This document shows, piece by piece, positions 49,656-59,944 of a DNA stretch of 64,000 bases. Source of the DNA: Marisediminitalea aggregata. GTDB lineage: Bacteria; Pseudomonadota; Gammaproteobacteria; Enterobacterales; Alteromonadaceae. The notes under the pieces were generated by a model that was not told where the DNA came from, made no database searches, and saw only the letters and a program-made list of their open reading frames with translations. The position numbers were made by a program, and so were the translations under genes. The stretch is from contig NZ_FQWD01000001.1 in the NCBI RefSeq assembly GCF_900129565.1, forward strand, positions 1-64,000, in the 5' to 3' direction. Every line of letters begins with the position of its first letter. Position 1 is the stretch's first letter.

Positions 49656-52112
49656 TTATTGCGTATTGTGACCGCTCGCCAGTAATGCTCTGACTTCATC
49701 AAGCATGGACTCTGCCTCAGCATACAATGCCGCCTGATCCAGCAGCGCCTGCTCACCCGCCCCTTTTATTTGCTCGCTGCGTACGTCGAGCACAATAGGA
49801 ATCGCCATGGGCGACACACGGGGCAAATTAACAAACTCGGTCTTGCCGACAAAGCGAATTAGCATGTCTGCCAAACGGCGTAGATCCAGCAACTCGCGCT
49901 CAGCGTCATCGCGGGCCACTTTCAGCAAAATATGATCAGGTTCATATTCCCGCAGGGTATCGTAAATCAGGTCGGTCGAAAACGTCACCTGCTTCATGGT
50001 TTTATGCGTACTGTGATAGCGCTGCTCCGTAAGCCCGCTCACAATCGCAACCTGCCGGAAAGAACGTTTTAGCATAGGCGCATTGAGCATCCAGTCTTCC
50101 AGTTCGTCGCCCAGTACATCCGGCTGAAACAACCGTTCAATATGGGATGACTCCACCGCATTGAGTGCGCTAATAGATAGTCCATAATCCGTAACACTGA
50201 AACTCAGGGGCTTCAGCCCCATCTTTTCCATACGGCGGGTTAACAGCATCCCCAGCGTCTGATTCGCTTTGCGCCCCTCGAAGGTATAATACAGAGTACT
50301 GAACGCCTGCCGGTAAGGAAATTGCTCAATCAACACAGTTTGTGGGCTGGGGATCACAGAAAATGCACGTTGCAGGTCCAGCCACTCCCTTACTTGTTTG
50401 GGCAGGGTTCGCCACGCTTTGGGGGTATTGAGGAGAGCCCTCACACCATCTGCAAGGTGCGTGGAGAGCGGTAGCTGCCCACCCACATAACTGGGGATTT
50501 TGGGGTCTTTGCCTTTGGCCGGTTTAGCATGCACCTGCATGTCGCGGATGGCTTCAAATTTCAGCATTTCTCCGGCAAACAGAAAGGTGTCACCGGGCGT
50601 GAGTTGTTGGGCAAAATACTCTTCGACTTCACCAATAATTTTGCCCTGATTACCGCGCCGGATGCGTTTGACTTTTAACTTACCGGCTTCCACGATGGTA
50701 CCGATATTTTGCCGGTGCCGCTGGATGACCCGCTGATTCGCCGGCTTATATGTCCCATCGTCCAGTTCAACTAAACGCTGATAGCGTTCGTATGCCTGCA
50801 ATGCATAGCCACCATCCACGGTAAACTGCCATAGCTGATTAAACTCATCGTCCGACACACTCTGATAGGGGAACGCGTTGAGTACCTGCTGGTAAATTTC
50901 CTCTCTGGTGGCAGGCTGCGAGCAAAGGCAATTCAGAATAAACTGCGGCAAAATATCCAGTGCACCAGTGTGCAGCATGTCACCATCGCGTTCGCCTTTT
51001 TCAATGGCGGTCATGGCAGCCTGACATTCCAGTGCCTCAAACCGATTGGCGGGTACCAGTAATGCTTTGCTCGGCTCCTCAAAACGGTGGTTTGCCCGCC
51101 CGATTCGCTGCAATAAGCGGCTTACGCCCTTGGGCGCGCCCACCTGAATAACCCGGTCAACATTCCCCCAGTCAATGCCTAACTCGAGTGCCGAGGTCGT
51201 GACAATGGCGCGCAGCATGCCACTGGCCATCATGACTTCGGTTTTGCGCCGCTGCTCTTTGCTTAACGAACCATGATACAGCGCGATGGGCAATGCCTGA
51301 CTGTTTTCAGACCACAACAACTGAAACAACAGCTCGGCCTGTGCCCGGGTATTCACAAACACCAGGGTGGTCTGTGCATCGCATATCGCCTTGTAGATAT
51401 CCCCTACTGCGTATTTGGCCATGAAACCGCCGAAGGGCATGCGTTGCTCAGACTCCAGCAACTGAATGTCAGGCCGCTGCTGCTCTTCTACTTTCACAAT
51501 ATCGACAGGGTCACCGGTAGGCCCCAACCAACTGGCAATTAATGCGGGTTCAGCCACCGTGGCAGACAAACCAATGCGCAAAAAGCCCGGTGCCAGTGTT
51601 TCCAGTCTGGCCAGCGCCAGTGCCGTAAAATCACCGCGCTTGTTGCCAGTCAGGCTGTGTACTTCGTCAATGATCACCGTTTTTAGTTTGCCAAAGATCT
51701 GCGGCGCATCGGCATACGACAGCATTAACATCAGTGATTCGGGTGTGGTTAACAGTATATGCGGCGGCTTTTTGCGTTGCCGTTGCCGCTTGTGTGACGG
51801 CGTGTCACCGGTGCGCGTTTCCACTTTGATTGGCAGGTCCATCTCTTCGATAGGCCGTAACAGGTTTCGATGAATATCTTGTGTCAGGGCTTTAAGTGGT
51901 GATATGTACAGCGTATGTAAATACTCACTGTCTACATTTCTCAACTGATGTAATACGGGTAAGAACCCTGACAGGGTTTTACCTGCACCGGTTGGCGCAA
52001 TCAGTAGCACAGACTGTTGGAGCAACGCCTTGTCGAATATCTCAGATTGGTAGCTTCGAAAGGTCCAGCCTTGTTGGCTGAACCACTGCTCGAACTCAGG
52101 CGTTAGTGACAT
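49656..52112 (-). CDS. Ligase-associated Lhr-type DEXH-box DNA helicase
   Basis: 818 residues from ATG 52112; the N-terminus (MSLTPEFEQWFSQQGWTFRSYQSEIF) is that of the family. Helicase motifs are APTGAGKTLSGFLP (Walker A), TPESLMLMLS, IIDEVHSLTGNKRG (DEVH), LSATVAEP and QRIGRANH. A winged-helix and Lhr-core C-terminal region follows, with the LLRLADMLIRF-like end. Lhr-core enzymes are 3'-to-5' translocases on single-stranded DNA. The ribosome-binding site is weak. It is co-oriented with pdeM. Confidence 0.94.
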   Translation of the reverse strand: MSLTPEFEQWFSQQGWTFRSYQSEIFDKALLQQSVLLIAPTGAGKTLSGFLPVLHQLRNVDSEYLHTLYISPLKALTQDIHRNLLRPIEEMDLPIKVETRTGDTPSHKRQRQRKKPPHILLTTPESLMLMLSYADAPQIFGKLKTVIIDEVHSLTGNKRGDFTALALARLETLAPGFLRIGLSATVAEPALIASWLGPTGDPVDIVKVEEQQRPDIQLLESEQRMPFGGFMAKYAVGDIYKAICDAQTTLVFVNTRAQAELLFQLLWSENSQALPIALYHGSLSKEQRRKTEVMMASGMLRAIVTTSALELGIDWGNVDRVIQVGAPKGVSRLLQRIGRANHRFEEPSKALLVPANRFEALECQAAMTAIEKGERDGDMLHTGALDILPQFILNCLCSQPATREEIYQQVLNAFPYQSVSDDEFNQLWQFTVDGGYALQAYERYQRLVELDDGTYKPANQRVIQRHRQNIGTIVEAGKLKVKRIRRGNQGKIIGEVEEYFAQQLTPGDTFLFAGEMLKFEAIRDMQVHAKPAKGKDPKIPSYVGGQLPLSTHLADGVRALLNTPKAWRTLPKQVREWLDLQRAFSVIPSPQTVLIEQFPYRQAFSTLYYTFEGRKANQTLGMLLTRRMEKMGLKPLSFSVTDYGLSISALNAVESSHIERLFQPDVLGDELEDWMLNAPMLKRSFRQVAIVSGLTEQRYHSTHKTMKQVTFSTDLIYDTLREYEPDHILLKVARDDAERELLDLRRLADMLIRFVGKTEFVNLPRVSPMAIPIVLDVRSEQIKGAGEQALLDQAALYAEAESMLDEVRALLASGHNTQ

Positions 52113-52223
52113 GACGTTGAAGTTAAGCGAAGTTAAGTGAATTTTGTATACGCTTGGAGCGCATGAAAAGATTACCAAACATATTGATAAGTTGCGCTTT
52201 TTTCAATTTCACTCTCAGAATAG

Positions 52224-53126
52224 TTATCGATACGAAGAACCCGGAATGACTTCGACTTCTTCTCTGGCATAGCGCGCCCCCACCAAATGCGGCACGACCT
52301 CATAACATGACAGGAACACAAACAACGGCCAGTCATACCAGCGAAGGTATTGTTTACCGATGCGTTTAGCGTGGAACCAATCCAGTTTCAGCTTTTCTCT
52401 CATTAACAACGACAGACTCTTGTGCGCGCTGACCGACATGCACTGATGCCCTTTATTACGCTGCAAATCCCACAGAAACGTCAGACCGCCAATGGCGTGC
52501 TGCATTGCGCCTTCGCGTGCCATGTAAAATACGTTTCCCGCCTCTCTAATTCTATCGTTACGCAACTCTGCCGATAAAAACGGGGTGGCTGCATGCGGGT
52601 ATGGAAAAGACTGCAGTATCTCTCGATGGTAAATAGCCCCGTTATTCGATACTTTGTCGGTTTGTCCTGAGTGACCGGGATCGTCCCACGCCCGGTGCAA
52701 TAAGTTGCAAGCCCGGCGGTAACTGCTGTCTTCACCGTAATAGGTTCTACCGCTGGCAGCCGCGTAATCACCAGACGTTAACCCCGTCATTAACTCACGT
52801 AACCAGTTATGCGTGGGCGTACAATCAGATTCGAGCACAGCAATATATTCATGAGGACACTGACTGACACCATAATCCTTCAACACCGCTGACTGTATGG
52901 AATCGTAATACAGGATTTTTAACTGAGGAATATACAGGTAGAGCTGATCGGGCACAGGCTGATCCTTCACCTGCGTGCTTTCAACCAGTACCACGTCGAA
53001 GTCTTCGTCGATATCCTGGTTTGATAACGCCTCTAACAGCGCCAGTTCGTCTTGCCAGGTTTTTTGCTCCCCTGCTTCATAGTCAGAAACGGAGATCACG
53101 CAAAGTCGGTTAGTAGATGTAGTCAT
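52224..53126 (-). CDS. Glycosyltransferase family 2-like protein
   Basis: 300 residues. It has the GT-A plan: a nucleotide-binding N-terminus (RLCVISVSDYEAGEQ), a DxD-like acidic motif in IAVLESDCTPTHNWLRELMTGL near residues 95-115, ASGRTYYGEDSSYRRACNLLHRAW, and a TPFLSAELRNDRIREAG segment resembling the acceptor region. No membrane span is obvious; a short hydrophobic stretch (WPLFVFLSCYEVVPHLVGA) is near the C-terminus. No other glycan genes are nearby. It separates the two halves of the DNA repair cluster. Confidence 0.75.
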   Translation of the reverse strand: MTTSTNRLCVISVSDYEAGEQKTWQDELALLEALSNQDIDEDFDVVLVESTQVKDQPVPDQLYLYIPQLKILYYDSIQSAVLKDYGVSQCPHEYIAVLESDCTPTHNWLRELMTGLTSGDYAAASGRTYYGEDSSYRRACNLLHRAWDDPGHSGQTDKVSNNGAIYHREILQSFPYPHAATPFLSAELRNDRIREAGNVFYMAREGAMQHAIGGLTFLWDLQRNKGHQCMSVSAHKSLSLLMREKLKLDWFHAKRIGKQYLRWYDWPLFVFLSCYEVVPHLVGARYAREEVEVIPGSSYR

Positions 53127-53326
53127 AAAACATCCTTATTTATTGTTATTATCAGGATAATACTTTAGTACTATGCTGCTGTACAAAATTCATACTAAAC
53201 CACTTCTAAAACTATGCAAGCAAATTTATCTGCGTGGTTAGCGCGGCAATTCCGGCAATCGCGCAAAATCGCTGATTGCTTGGTATGATACAGGCAGGCC
53301 GTATTTATCAGTAAAGTAACCAACAC

Positions 53327-53650
53327 ATGACTCTGCTTCGCACCGCTGTTTTTTACATATTTATTTTTACACTTGCTGGCTGCAACAATGACAGTCTGCC
53401 AACCATTGGGCGCACTCATGGTGACTTCCCCATGAAATCGCTGCTGAATTACGACGACAACGAAAAGTGTTATCGGTTTTCACAAAATGTGTTGTTTGAG
53501 GCACCGTTTGCTGACGGCATGGCTTACCTGAAGAATCGCTGTCTGGAGGCTGACAAAAAAATTGGCAGAAAGACCGCTAAGGAAGTCTCTGCGCTACACG
53601 TTTCACTGACTTACAACGGCGAATATTACATCGTGAAAGGCGGTTACTAA
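53327..53650 (+). CDS. Small predicted lipoprotein
   Basis: 107 residues. The signal MTLLRTAVFYIFIFTLAGC ends in a lipobox with Cys19. The mature part is polar (FPMKSLLNYDDNEKCYRFSQNVLFEAPFADGMAYLKNRCLEADKKIG) with two further cysteines. No family is recognised. The ribosome-binding site is weak. It lies 86 bases before the exonuclease gene on the same strand, between the two halves of the repair cluster. Confidence 0.65.
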   Translation: MTLLRTAVFYIFIFTLAGCNNDSLPTIGRTHGDFPMKSLLNYDDNEKCYRFSQNVLFEAPFADGMAYLKNRCLEADKKIGRKTAKEVSALHVSLTYNGEYYIVKGGY

Positions 53651-53736
53651 CGGGGGCAATCCAAATATCACCTCAGGCGTATAAATGTTTATAGACGACA
53701 TCAAAACGCTAACGCCTGACCGGGAGATATTTTACT

Positions 53737-54759
53737 TTGGACGCTTCACAGTGGTTACACAAACAACCACAAGGACTCTATTGTGAACCTGCCGACTGTT
53801 ACATCGACCCGCTTCACCCCGTAGAGCATGCATTAATTACCCACGCGCACGCTGACCATGCCATTGGCGGGCATCAATCGGTAACCGCCACAGCAAGTAC
53901 GCTGGCTATTATGCAAACCCGCTATGGTGAAGACATGGCTGGGTCGACGCAAGCAGTAAACTACCGCGAACAAATTACGCTGGGTTCACCGAACGACCCG
54001 GTTACCTGTGTGTTTTATCCGGCAGGCCACATTTTGGGCTCAGCGCAAATCCTGCTTTGCTATCGGGGCACCCGGGTGGTGATATCCGGCGATTATAAGC
54101 GACAATCAGATCCTACCTGCCTCCCGTTTAAACCCGTGCCTTGTGATGTATTTATCACCGAAGCCACCTTCGCTCTGCCGGTGTTTAAGCATCCTTCCAT
54201 CGAGCAGGAAATGGCGAAACTGCTGGACTCATTGGCTGTCTTTCCGGAACGATGTCACCTTGTGGGTGTGTATGCCTTGGGTAAATGTCAACGGGTCATA
54301 CTGGCATTGCGAGCGATAGGCTATACCTCGCCCATTTACCTGCATGGCGCACAGCGTAAACTGTGTGATTTATATGAACGCCAGGGCATTGAGCTGGGTG
54401 AGTTAATTGACGTCGCAGAGGTGAGCGACAAGCAATCACTGGCTGGCAATATTGTGCTGGCACCGCCTTCTGCATTGAGTGACCGCTGGTCACGTACCCT
54501 GCCTAATGTGAGGCGAGCCATGGCGTCAGGCTGGATGCAAATTCGCGCCAGAGCTAAACAAAGGCAGGTTGAGCTTCCGTTGGTTGTGTCGGACCACTGT
54601 GACTGGCAAGCACTACTCGACACAATTGAAGAGGTTAACCCGAATGAAGTGTGGATCACTCATGGCCGTGAAGATGCGCTGTTACATGCGTTAACACAGC
54701 AAGGCCGAACAGCTCAGGCTTTGAGTATGGTGGGTTACGAATCCGATACGCAGGATTAG
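53737..54759 (+). CDS. Ligase-associated DNA exonuclease (MBL fold)
   Basis: 340 residues. The start is TTG at 53737 with GGGAGA upstream; the N-terminus MDASQWLHKQPQGLYCEPADCYIDP is typical of the family. The metallo-beta-lactamase motif THAHADHAIGGH and AGHILGSAQILL, VVISGDYKRQSDPTC and VSDHCDW are the metal-site segments. The family (SNM1/Artemis-like) is the Exo component of the Lhr-MPE-Exo-ligase cluster. It is 2 bases before the ligase gene. Confidence 0.93.
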   Translation: MDASQWLHKQPQGLYCEPADCYIDPLHPVEHALITHAHADHAIGGHQSVTATASTLAIMQTRYGEDMAGSTQAVNYREQITLGSPNDPVTCVFYPAGHILGSAQILLCYRGTRVVISGDYKRQSDPTCLPFKPVPCDVFITEATFALPVFKHPSIEQEMAKLLDSLAVFPERCHLVGVYALGKCQRVILALRAIGYTSPIYLHGAQRKLCDLYERQGIELGELIDVAEVSDKQSLAGNIVLAPPSALSDRWSRTLPNVRRAMASGWMQIRARAKQRQVELPLVVSDHCDWQALLDTIEEVNPNEVWITHGREDALLHALTQQGRTAQALSMVGYESDTQD

Positions 54760-54761
54760 CC

Positions 54762-56339
54762 ATGCAAGCATTCAGTGAATTACTCGAAAACCTCTACTAC
54801 ACCACAGCCAGCAATGAGAAACAGCGGTTGCTACTGGCATACTTAAAGAATACTCCCGACCCGGATCGCGGCTGGGCCATTGCTGCACTGGCCGGCACGC
54901 TGCGCTTTGAGTTTTTTAAACGACATACTGTAAAACAACTCATGCTGAGCCGGGTTGACCCGGACCTGTTCGCGATGAGTTATGACTACGTGGGCGAAGT
55001 CAGTGAAACGGTGGCGCACCTATGGCCTGATGCTACCGAGCAACCTGCAACGTTGCCGACGCTGAACGAACTGGTAACCGCCTTCCAACAGGTGTCTAAA
55101 CAAAAAGTCAGTGCACTACTTGCCGACTACCTGTCGATTATGACGCCACCGCAACGATGGGCGCTTCTCAAATTAGGCACACGGGGACTGCGCGTCGGTA
55201 TGTCGGCACGCAGTGTGAAGAAAGTCCTGGCGACCTATGGCCAGGTGCCGGTCGAAGAGATCGAACAACTGTGGCACGCCCTTGCTCCTCCCTACGCTGA
55301 ATTGTTTGCGTGGCTGGACGGCAAACAACCTAAACCCGATATATCCAATGCAGTGACGTTTCACCCGGTGATGCTGTCACACCCGGTACAAGATGACGAC
55401 CTAGAGGCAATTAAAGCCCAACCTGACGAATGGCAAATTGAGCACAAATATGACGGTATTCGCGTACAGTTAGTGTGCAATGCTAATGGAAAAGCCATAT
55501 ACAGCCGCACCGGCGATGATATCAGTCACGCCTTTCCCGATGTGTTGGAACAACTGCATTTTCATGGCGTGGTAGACGGTGAATTACTGATCATGAAAGA
55601 CGGTAATATCGATAGCTTTAACGCGTTGCAACAGCGGCTCAACCGCAAGAAACCCACCAAGGCATTGCTTGCATCCCACCCAGCCGGCGTCATGCTTTAC
55701 GACATTTTGAAATACCAGCAATCAGACGTTACCCGACATTCCCTCGATGTGAGACGTGAGTATCTGGAAAAATGGGTAGCCAACAATCAACAACCGGCTT
55801 TTCAGCTGTCACCGATGTTGGCGATACACGATGCAGAGCAGCTCGAAGCAGCGTATCGGCAAGCCGCAGACGATCCTTCCGTTGAAGGCTTAATGCTAAA
55901 GCGCCTGGCTAGCCCCTACACTGCGGGCAGACCCGTTGGCCAGTGGTTTAAATGGAAACGCGAAGCACTGTTAGCCGATGCGGTAATCATGTACGCCCAG
56001 CGCGGTCACGGCAAACGTTCAAGCTTTTACTCCGACTATACGTTTGGCGTGTGGGAAGGCGACAAATTACTGCCCATTGGCAAAGCCTATTCTGGCTTCA
56101 CAGACGATGAATTGAAAAAGCTCGACAACTGGATACGGCGACACGCAACCGGGCGATTCGGGCCGGTACGTGAAGTCGAGAAAGCCCTGGTTTTGGAAGT
56201 GGCCTTCGACGCAGTGCACCCATCAACCCGCCACAAATCCGGCGTGGCCCTTCGCTTTCCCCGCGTTCACCGTATTCGCTGGGATAAACCTGCCAGCGAA
56301 GCTGATACCCTGGATGCGGTGAAACGGTTGATTCGGTGA
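54762..56339 (+). CDS. ATP-dependent DNA ligase
   Basis: 525 residues. The N-terminal DNA-binding domain (~1-200) is followed by the adenylation domain with nucleophile Lys229 in EHKYDGIR, then motif III (VVDGELLI), motif IV (VEGLMLKRLASPYTAGRP) and motif V (WFKWKRE). An OB fold ends the protein, with the RHKSGVALRFPRVHRIRWDKP motif. It resembles LIG1-type bacterial ATP ligases of the ligase-associated repair cluster, and adjoins the exonuclease by 2 bases. It is probably not the replicative ligase. Confidence 0.95.
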   Translation: MQAFSELLENLYYTTASNEKQRLLLAYLKNTPDPDRGWAIAALAGTLRFEFFKRHTVKQLMLSRVDPDLFAMSYDYVGEVSETVAHLWPDATEQPATLPTLNELVTAFQQVSKQKVSALLADYLSIMTPPQRWALLKLGTRGLRVGMSARSVKKVLATYGQVPVEEIEQLWHALAPPYAELFAWLDGKQPKPDISNAVTFHPVMLSHPVQDDDLEAIKAQPDEWQIEHKYDGIRVQLVCNANGKAIYSRTGDDISHAFPDVLEQLHFHGVVDGELLIMKDGNIDSFNALQQRLNRKKPTKALLASHPAGVMLYDILKYQQSDVTRHSLDVRREYLEKWVANNQQPAFQLSPMLAIHDAEQLEAAYRQAADDPSVEGLMLKRLASPYTAGRPVGQWFKWKREALLADAVIMYAQRGHGKRSSFYSDYTFGVWEGDKLLPIGKAYSGFTDDELKKLDNWIRRHATGRFGPVREVEKALVLEVAFDAVHPSTRHKSGVALRFPRVHRIRWDKPASEADTLDAVKRLIR

Positions 56340-56522
56340 CGCTGGTTTTGCTTATACGCATATACGGTTTGGGCGCCTTGCGATGCCATAGAGTGCTTCG
56401 GCGATTCAATAAGCCAAAATTTGTTGCTAGCACCTTTGTTTATACTTACCACACTTATTAATGTATATTTATTGAGCAACATAAGGATGCATATTTGAGT
56501 GAAAAAGTAAGGATACTTCACA

Positions 56523-58943
56523 ATGTTGACATGGCCTTTGGCACTCGTTCTATTTATTTGCCTCTGTAGTGGTTTTGCTGAAGCATTTAATTATGGTCGC
56601 TTTATTACTAAACCCTCACGGGTAATTGAAACACAAGCGGCCAGCCATATCGTAATTAACAGCCTGAGCTTTGGGAAAAAAAGCTGGTCGGAAGACTTCC
56701 CTTCCTCGTTCGTTATGCACATAAACCTTCTACGTGACAAACGCAACGTGTCTTGCCGTTATCAACTTGCTCAAACCCAGGCAGCCAGTCAGGACATCAC
56801 CCGCTTTTTTGACGCCACACTAGCGATGAGCCTTGATAAAAAGGGTGAGGTTAAAAAACCTGATTGGCAACAGTACTGCAAAGACACGATTGCCATTGAG
56901 CAGGTGCAACTTCACGCTTTGCACAAAAATCTGTTGGGAATCGACATCGCGTTTTCAAACCACAACCACTACAAGGCAGTGTTACATCAGGGGCGTTTCT
57001 TTCCAAAACAAGTGATTTCCAGCCATGTGCACAGCGCCATTGCTCACGACTTTAACCTGAAGGTGTTACCAGAATCAGCATTTAGTCGCTTTTCCAAAAT
57101 CGTGGTTTGGGGGCAACCCTCGGTGATTAGCAATGAAACAAAGCCACCGATAAATCATATTTCACTTGCAGCAGCAGGCAATATACAGGCATCAGAAGGG
57201 CAATACCGCGGCTTGATTTCGTTACTCGATTCATCATCGGGAGAAATGTGTGCTGTTACGATTCAAAGGGGAACCATCCACAATAATGGCAACCTGTTAC
57301 GTTTCGACGGCAACTGGTCTTCTTCGAATACAAAATGCGGCGACCTAATCGAATCTCTTGATAAAATATCATTCTATGCACTCTCTGAAGAACAACTAGG
57401 CGTAGAGGTTAGCTTCAAAAACAACAGCTGGTTTCGTGCAACATTTCCCCACATTCGAGGCGCAAAATTACAACCATTCTTAGCAGACAATGATGCTGAA
57501 TATACCGATTTATTTCATCAAGAGAAATACGAAGAAGCGCCCGAGTCTCCTCCCCCTGCCAAACAAAAAAACACACCTCAAACACTTACCGACGAGGAAT
57601 TTTGGGCACAAGAGAGCTGGAATACAACGCTTTGGGAGTCCAGTTCTGACAGCCCCAAAAAACGCGTATTTAAACGCGATCACTACAAGATTGTTGTTAC
57701 TAATACCTCCCCAGAGAACGGGCGCAGACTATCTCCCGTTAACAAACGCTTTTCTCTGAGGGTTACCAATACAGCGCTTGCCGTCGATCTTGATTTTAAT
57801 GGGCATTGCACCTCAGAAGCGCAAATGTATTTGAGTTTTTACAAGAATCTCGATGATTATGAATATGCTGAAGAGTACATCCCTGAAAAGCCCTTACGGC
57901 GCTTTTACAAAACTCACAATGTGGAAGATTTACCTGACATAGTCACACTGCTCAATTACGCGCATCGCGCAATCAACACGTTGTGTAAGCAAACGTCGTT
58001 AACAAATATTCGGTTACTGGTAAAACACAAAGAATACCCTGGGCTCAGAGTACCTTATCATACAGTTTCAGTGGGCAAAGTTACCTTATCTTCCCTTCCG
58101 GTTATTGGCGGTACGTATACAAAAGACGCACAGCCAGAGTTAACAAACCGATTTCAAGCAATGGATGAAGACGCTCAACTCCCCGTAGGATTTAACACTT
58201 CGTACGGTGGCTTCAAGGTTAATCACACTGGATGGTGCGAAAGTGAACCCATAATTGGGGTAACGATGGAGCAACAATACACGCAGCAGGCCCAGCCTAA
58301 ATATGTATTTGCTGAATCTCAGTTTCGTAATATAGCCAGTGCGCTGGGTGAACTATATGCCTACTACTGCCCTGGGGCTAGCAAGGTTAACGTTAGATTT
58401 TCAGAGCAACCCAAAAACACTTATTGCCCGTTATCATCATGCAAACAACTCATTGCCGACCGGCAGAACAAATGGAGAGTTGTGCAAGTGCCGTGGGAAG
58501 AATTGGATTATTCCTACGACTACCTGTCACTTATGCACTTTTTCCATAAAGGGAAGCTGTACCAACTCAATGCCACCAATCGTTTCTTTAGCCGATTCTA
58601 CGTGTCGTTTTTTGAAGCCTATTCTGAACTATGCTACTCATCAATTAAAAACCCGATGAAAACAGATTTGTCGTTCACTAATGTTGAATATGAAGATGAT
58701 ATTACTGTGTCGAAACGCGCAATCGGTACATTTACAGTTTATACTGAGAAAGAATACGGCAGTCTTTTTGCGAAACACTGGGCCAATACCGGTTACTCGG
58801 GTGAACAACGATATACGTCTTGGGTAAATGGAGCCGGAGGGATTCAACAAATACAACGTTTTATTAAAAAGTATGGCTGCGACTCGGATGAACTCCAAAC
58901 CGTATCACATAATATTGTTCAAAAAGCGCGGCTTATCGAATGA
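56523..58943 (+). CDS. Large secreted protein of unknown function with cysteine-pair repeats
   Basis: 806 residues, not recognised. A signal peptide, MLTWPLALVLFICLCSGFAEA (residues 1-21), precedes the mature protein. There are at least four weakly similar modules, each with two cysteines 29-59 residues apart and an ensuing beta-type V-x-F segment: Cys78/119, Cys243/272, Cys429/488, Cys572/616. A possible fifth begins at Cys704. A proline-, glutamate- and tryptophan-containing linker (about 337-378) splits the protein into halves. It may be periplasmic or secreted. No neighbour suggests a role. Confidence 0.75.
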   Translation: MLTWPLALVLFICLCSGFAEAFNYGRFITKPSRVIETQAASHIVINSLSFGKKSWSEDFPSSFVMHINLLRDKRNVSCRYQLAQTQAASQDITRFFDATLAMSLDKKGEVKKPDWQQYCKDTIAIEQVQLHALHKNLLGIDIAFSNHNHYKAVLHQGRFFPKQVISSHVHSAIAHDFNLKVLPESAFSRFSKIVVWGQPSVISNETKPPINHISLAAAGNIQASEGQYRGLISLLDSSSGEMCAVTIQRGTIHNNGNLLRFDGNWSSSNTKCGDLIESLDKISFYALSEEQLGVEVSFKNNSWFRATFPHIRGAKLQPFLADNDAEYTDLFHQEKYEEAPESPPPAKQKNTPQTLTDEEFWAQESWNTTLWESSSDSPKKRVFKRDHYKIVVTNTSPENGRRLSPVNKRFSLRVTNTALAVDLDFNGHCTSEAQMYLSFYKNLDDYEYAEEYIPEKPLRRFYKTHNVEDLPDIVTLLNYAHRAINTLCKQTSLTNIRLLVKHKEYPGLRVPYHTVSVGKVTLSSLPVIGGTYTKDAQPELTNRFQAMDEDAQLPVGFNTSYGGFKVNHTGWCESEPIIGVTMEQQYTQQAQPKYVFAESQFRNIASALGELYAYYCPGASKVNVRFSEQPKNTYCPLSSCKQLIADRQNKWRVVQVPWEELDYSYDYLSLMHFFHKGKLYQLNATNRFFSRFYVSFFEAYSELCYSSIKNPMKTDLSFTNVEYEDDITVSKRAIGTFTVYTEKEYGSLFAKHWANTGYSGEQRYTSWVNGAGGIQQIQRFIKKYGCDSDELQTVSHNIVQKARLIE

Positions 58944-59064
58944 AATGGTTAATGCTCACTTACTTATGAGCAAAAATGAATAACCGGATTTACTTTACCC
59001 AAATTACTTACCCGTCATTGATTCAGAAAGATAACTGTACTCTGGAATGGGGATAAACCAGCCT

Positions 59065-59817
59065 TCACAATCCCCCGGTTAAATCCAAAAAGTTACCGGT
59101 TGCAAAGGAAGATTGATCAGAGGCCAGCCAGTATATTGCTTCGGCGACTTCAATAGGCTGCCCACCACGCTGCATTGGGATTTTGCTTTTTAGTCTTTCT
59201 ACGCGCTCTGGCTCGCCGCCGTCTGCGTGCATATCGGTATGAATCAACCCCGGCCGAACGCAGTTCACTCTGATGTTTTCTGCCGCTACCTCAACAGATA
59301 ACCCCTTAGTTAAGGTATCAATTGCACCTTTTGATGCAGCGTAATCAATGTATTCATTGGGAGAGCCCGTGCGAGCAGCGCCGGACGACACGTTGACGAT
59401 AACGCCCCCTACTCCGCCATGGCGCGTGGACATCCGCTTCACGGCTTCACGACAACACAGAAAGTACCCGGTAACGTTATTCATGAGGATGGCATTTATT
59501 CTGTCTGCGCTCATGTCCTCCAGGCGCATTTGTTGTCTTAGTATGCCCGCATTGTTCACCAGAACAGAAACGACACCGAGTTGATGGTCAACAGTATCGA
59601 ACAACCGGGTAACATCATCTTCTTGCGAAACGTCAGCCTGAACCGCTATACATGTGCCACCTGAAGCCTTGATCTCTTCTGCCACCGCATTGGCAGCACT
59701 AGCATTCAACTTGTAATTGACGCATACGGCATATCCGTTCGTGGCAAACAGCTTTGCTGTTGCCGCACCAATACCTCGACCACTCCCAGTAATAATGGCA
59801 ACTTTTTTATTATTCAT
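59065..59817 (-). CDS. SDR oxidoreductase, YgfF-like
   Basis: 250 residues. The start at 59817 follows AGGA and gives MNNKKVAIITGSGRGIGAATA; a longer frame begins 27 codons upstream. The NAD(P) motif TGSGRGIG, NNAG, and the catalytic Tyr-Lys in YIDYAASKGAIDTL are present. It is strikingly like E. coli YgfF over RINAILMNNVTGYFLCCREAVKRM and VRPGLIHTDMHADGGEPERV. The substrate is unknown; annotations of 'glucose 1-dehydrogenase' are by similarity only. Confidence 0.9.
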   Translation of the reverse strand: MNNKKVAIITGSGRGIGAATAKLFATNGYAVCVNYKLNASAANAVAEEIKASGGTCIAVQADVSQEDDVTRLFDTVDHQLGVVSVLVNNAGILRQQMRLEDMSADRINAILMNNVTGYFLCCREAVKRMSTRHGGVGGVIVNVSSGAARTGSPNEYIDYAASKGAIDTLTKGLSVEVAAENIRVNCVRPGLIHTDMHADGGEPERVERLKSKIPMQRGGQPIEVAEAIYWLASDQSSFATGNFLDLTGGL

Positions 59818-59944
59818 AATGCGTCCTGTGCAGCTGATACCATGGATGTACAATCCTGGAAAACAGCCACCGTAACACGCGACATTGCGCAAAGCCAAAC
59901 CACTTATAGGAGGGTAATAGAATCTATTGCTGCAAAGTCGGCTT

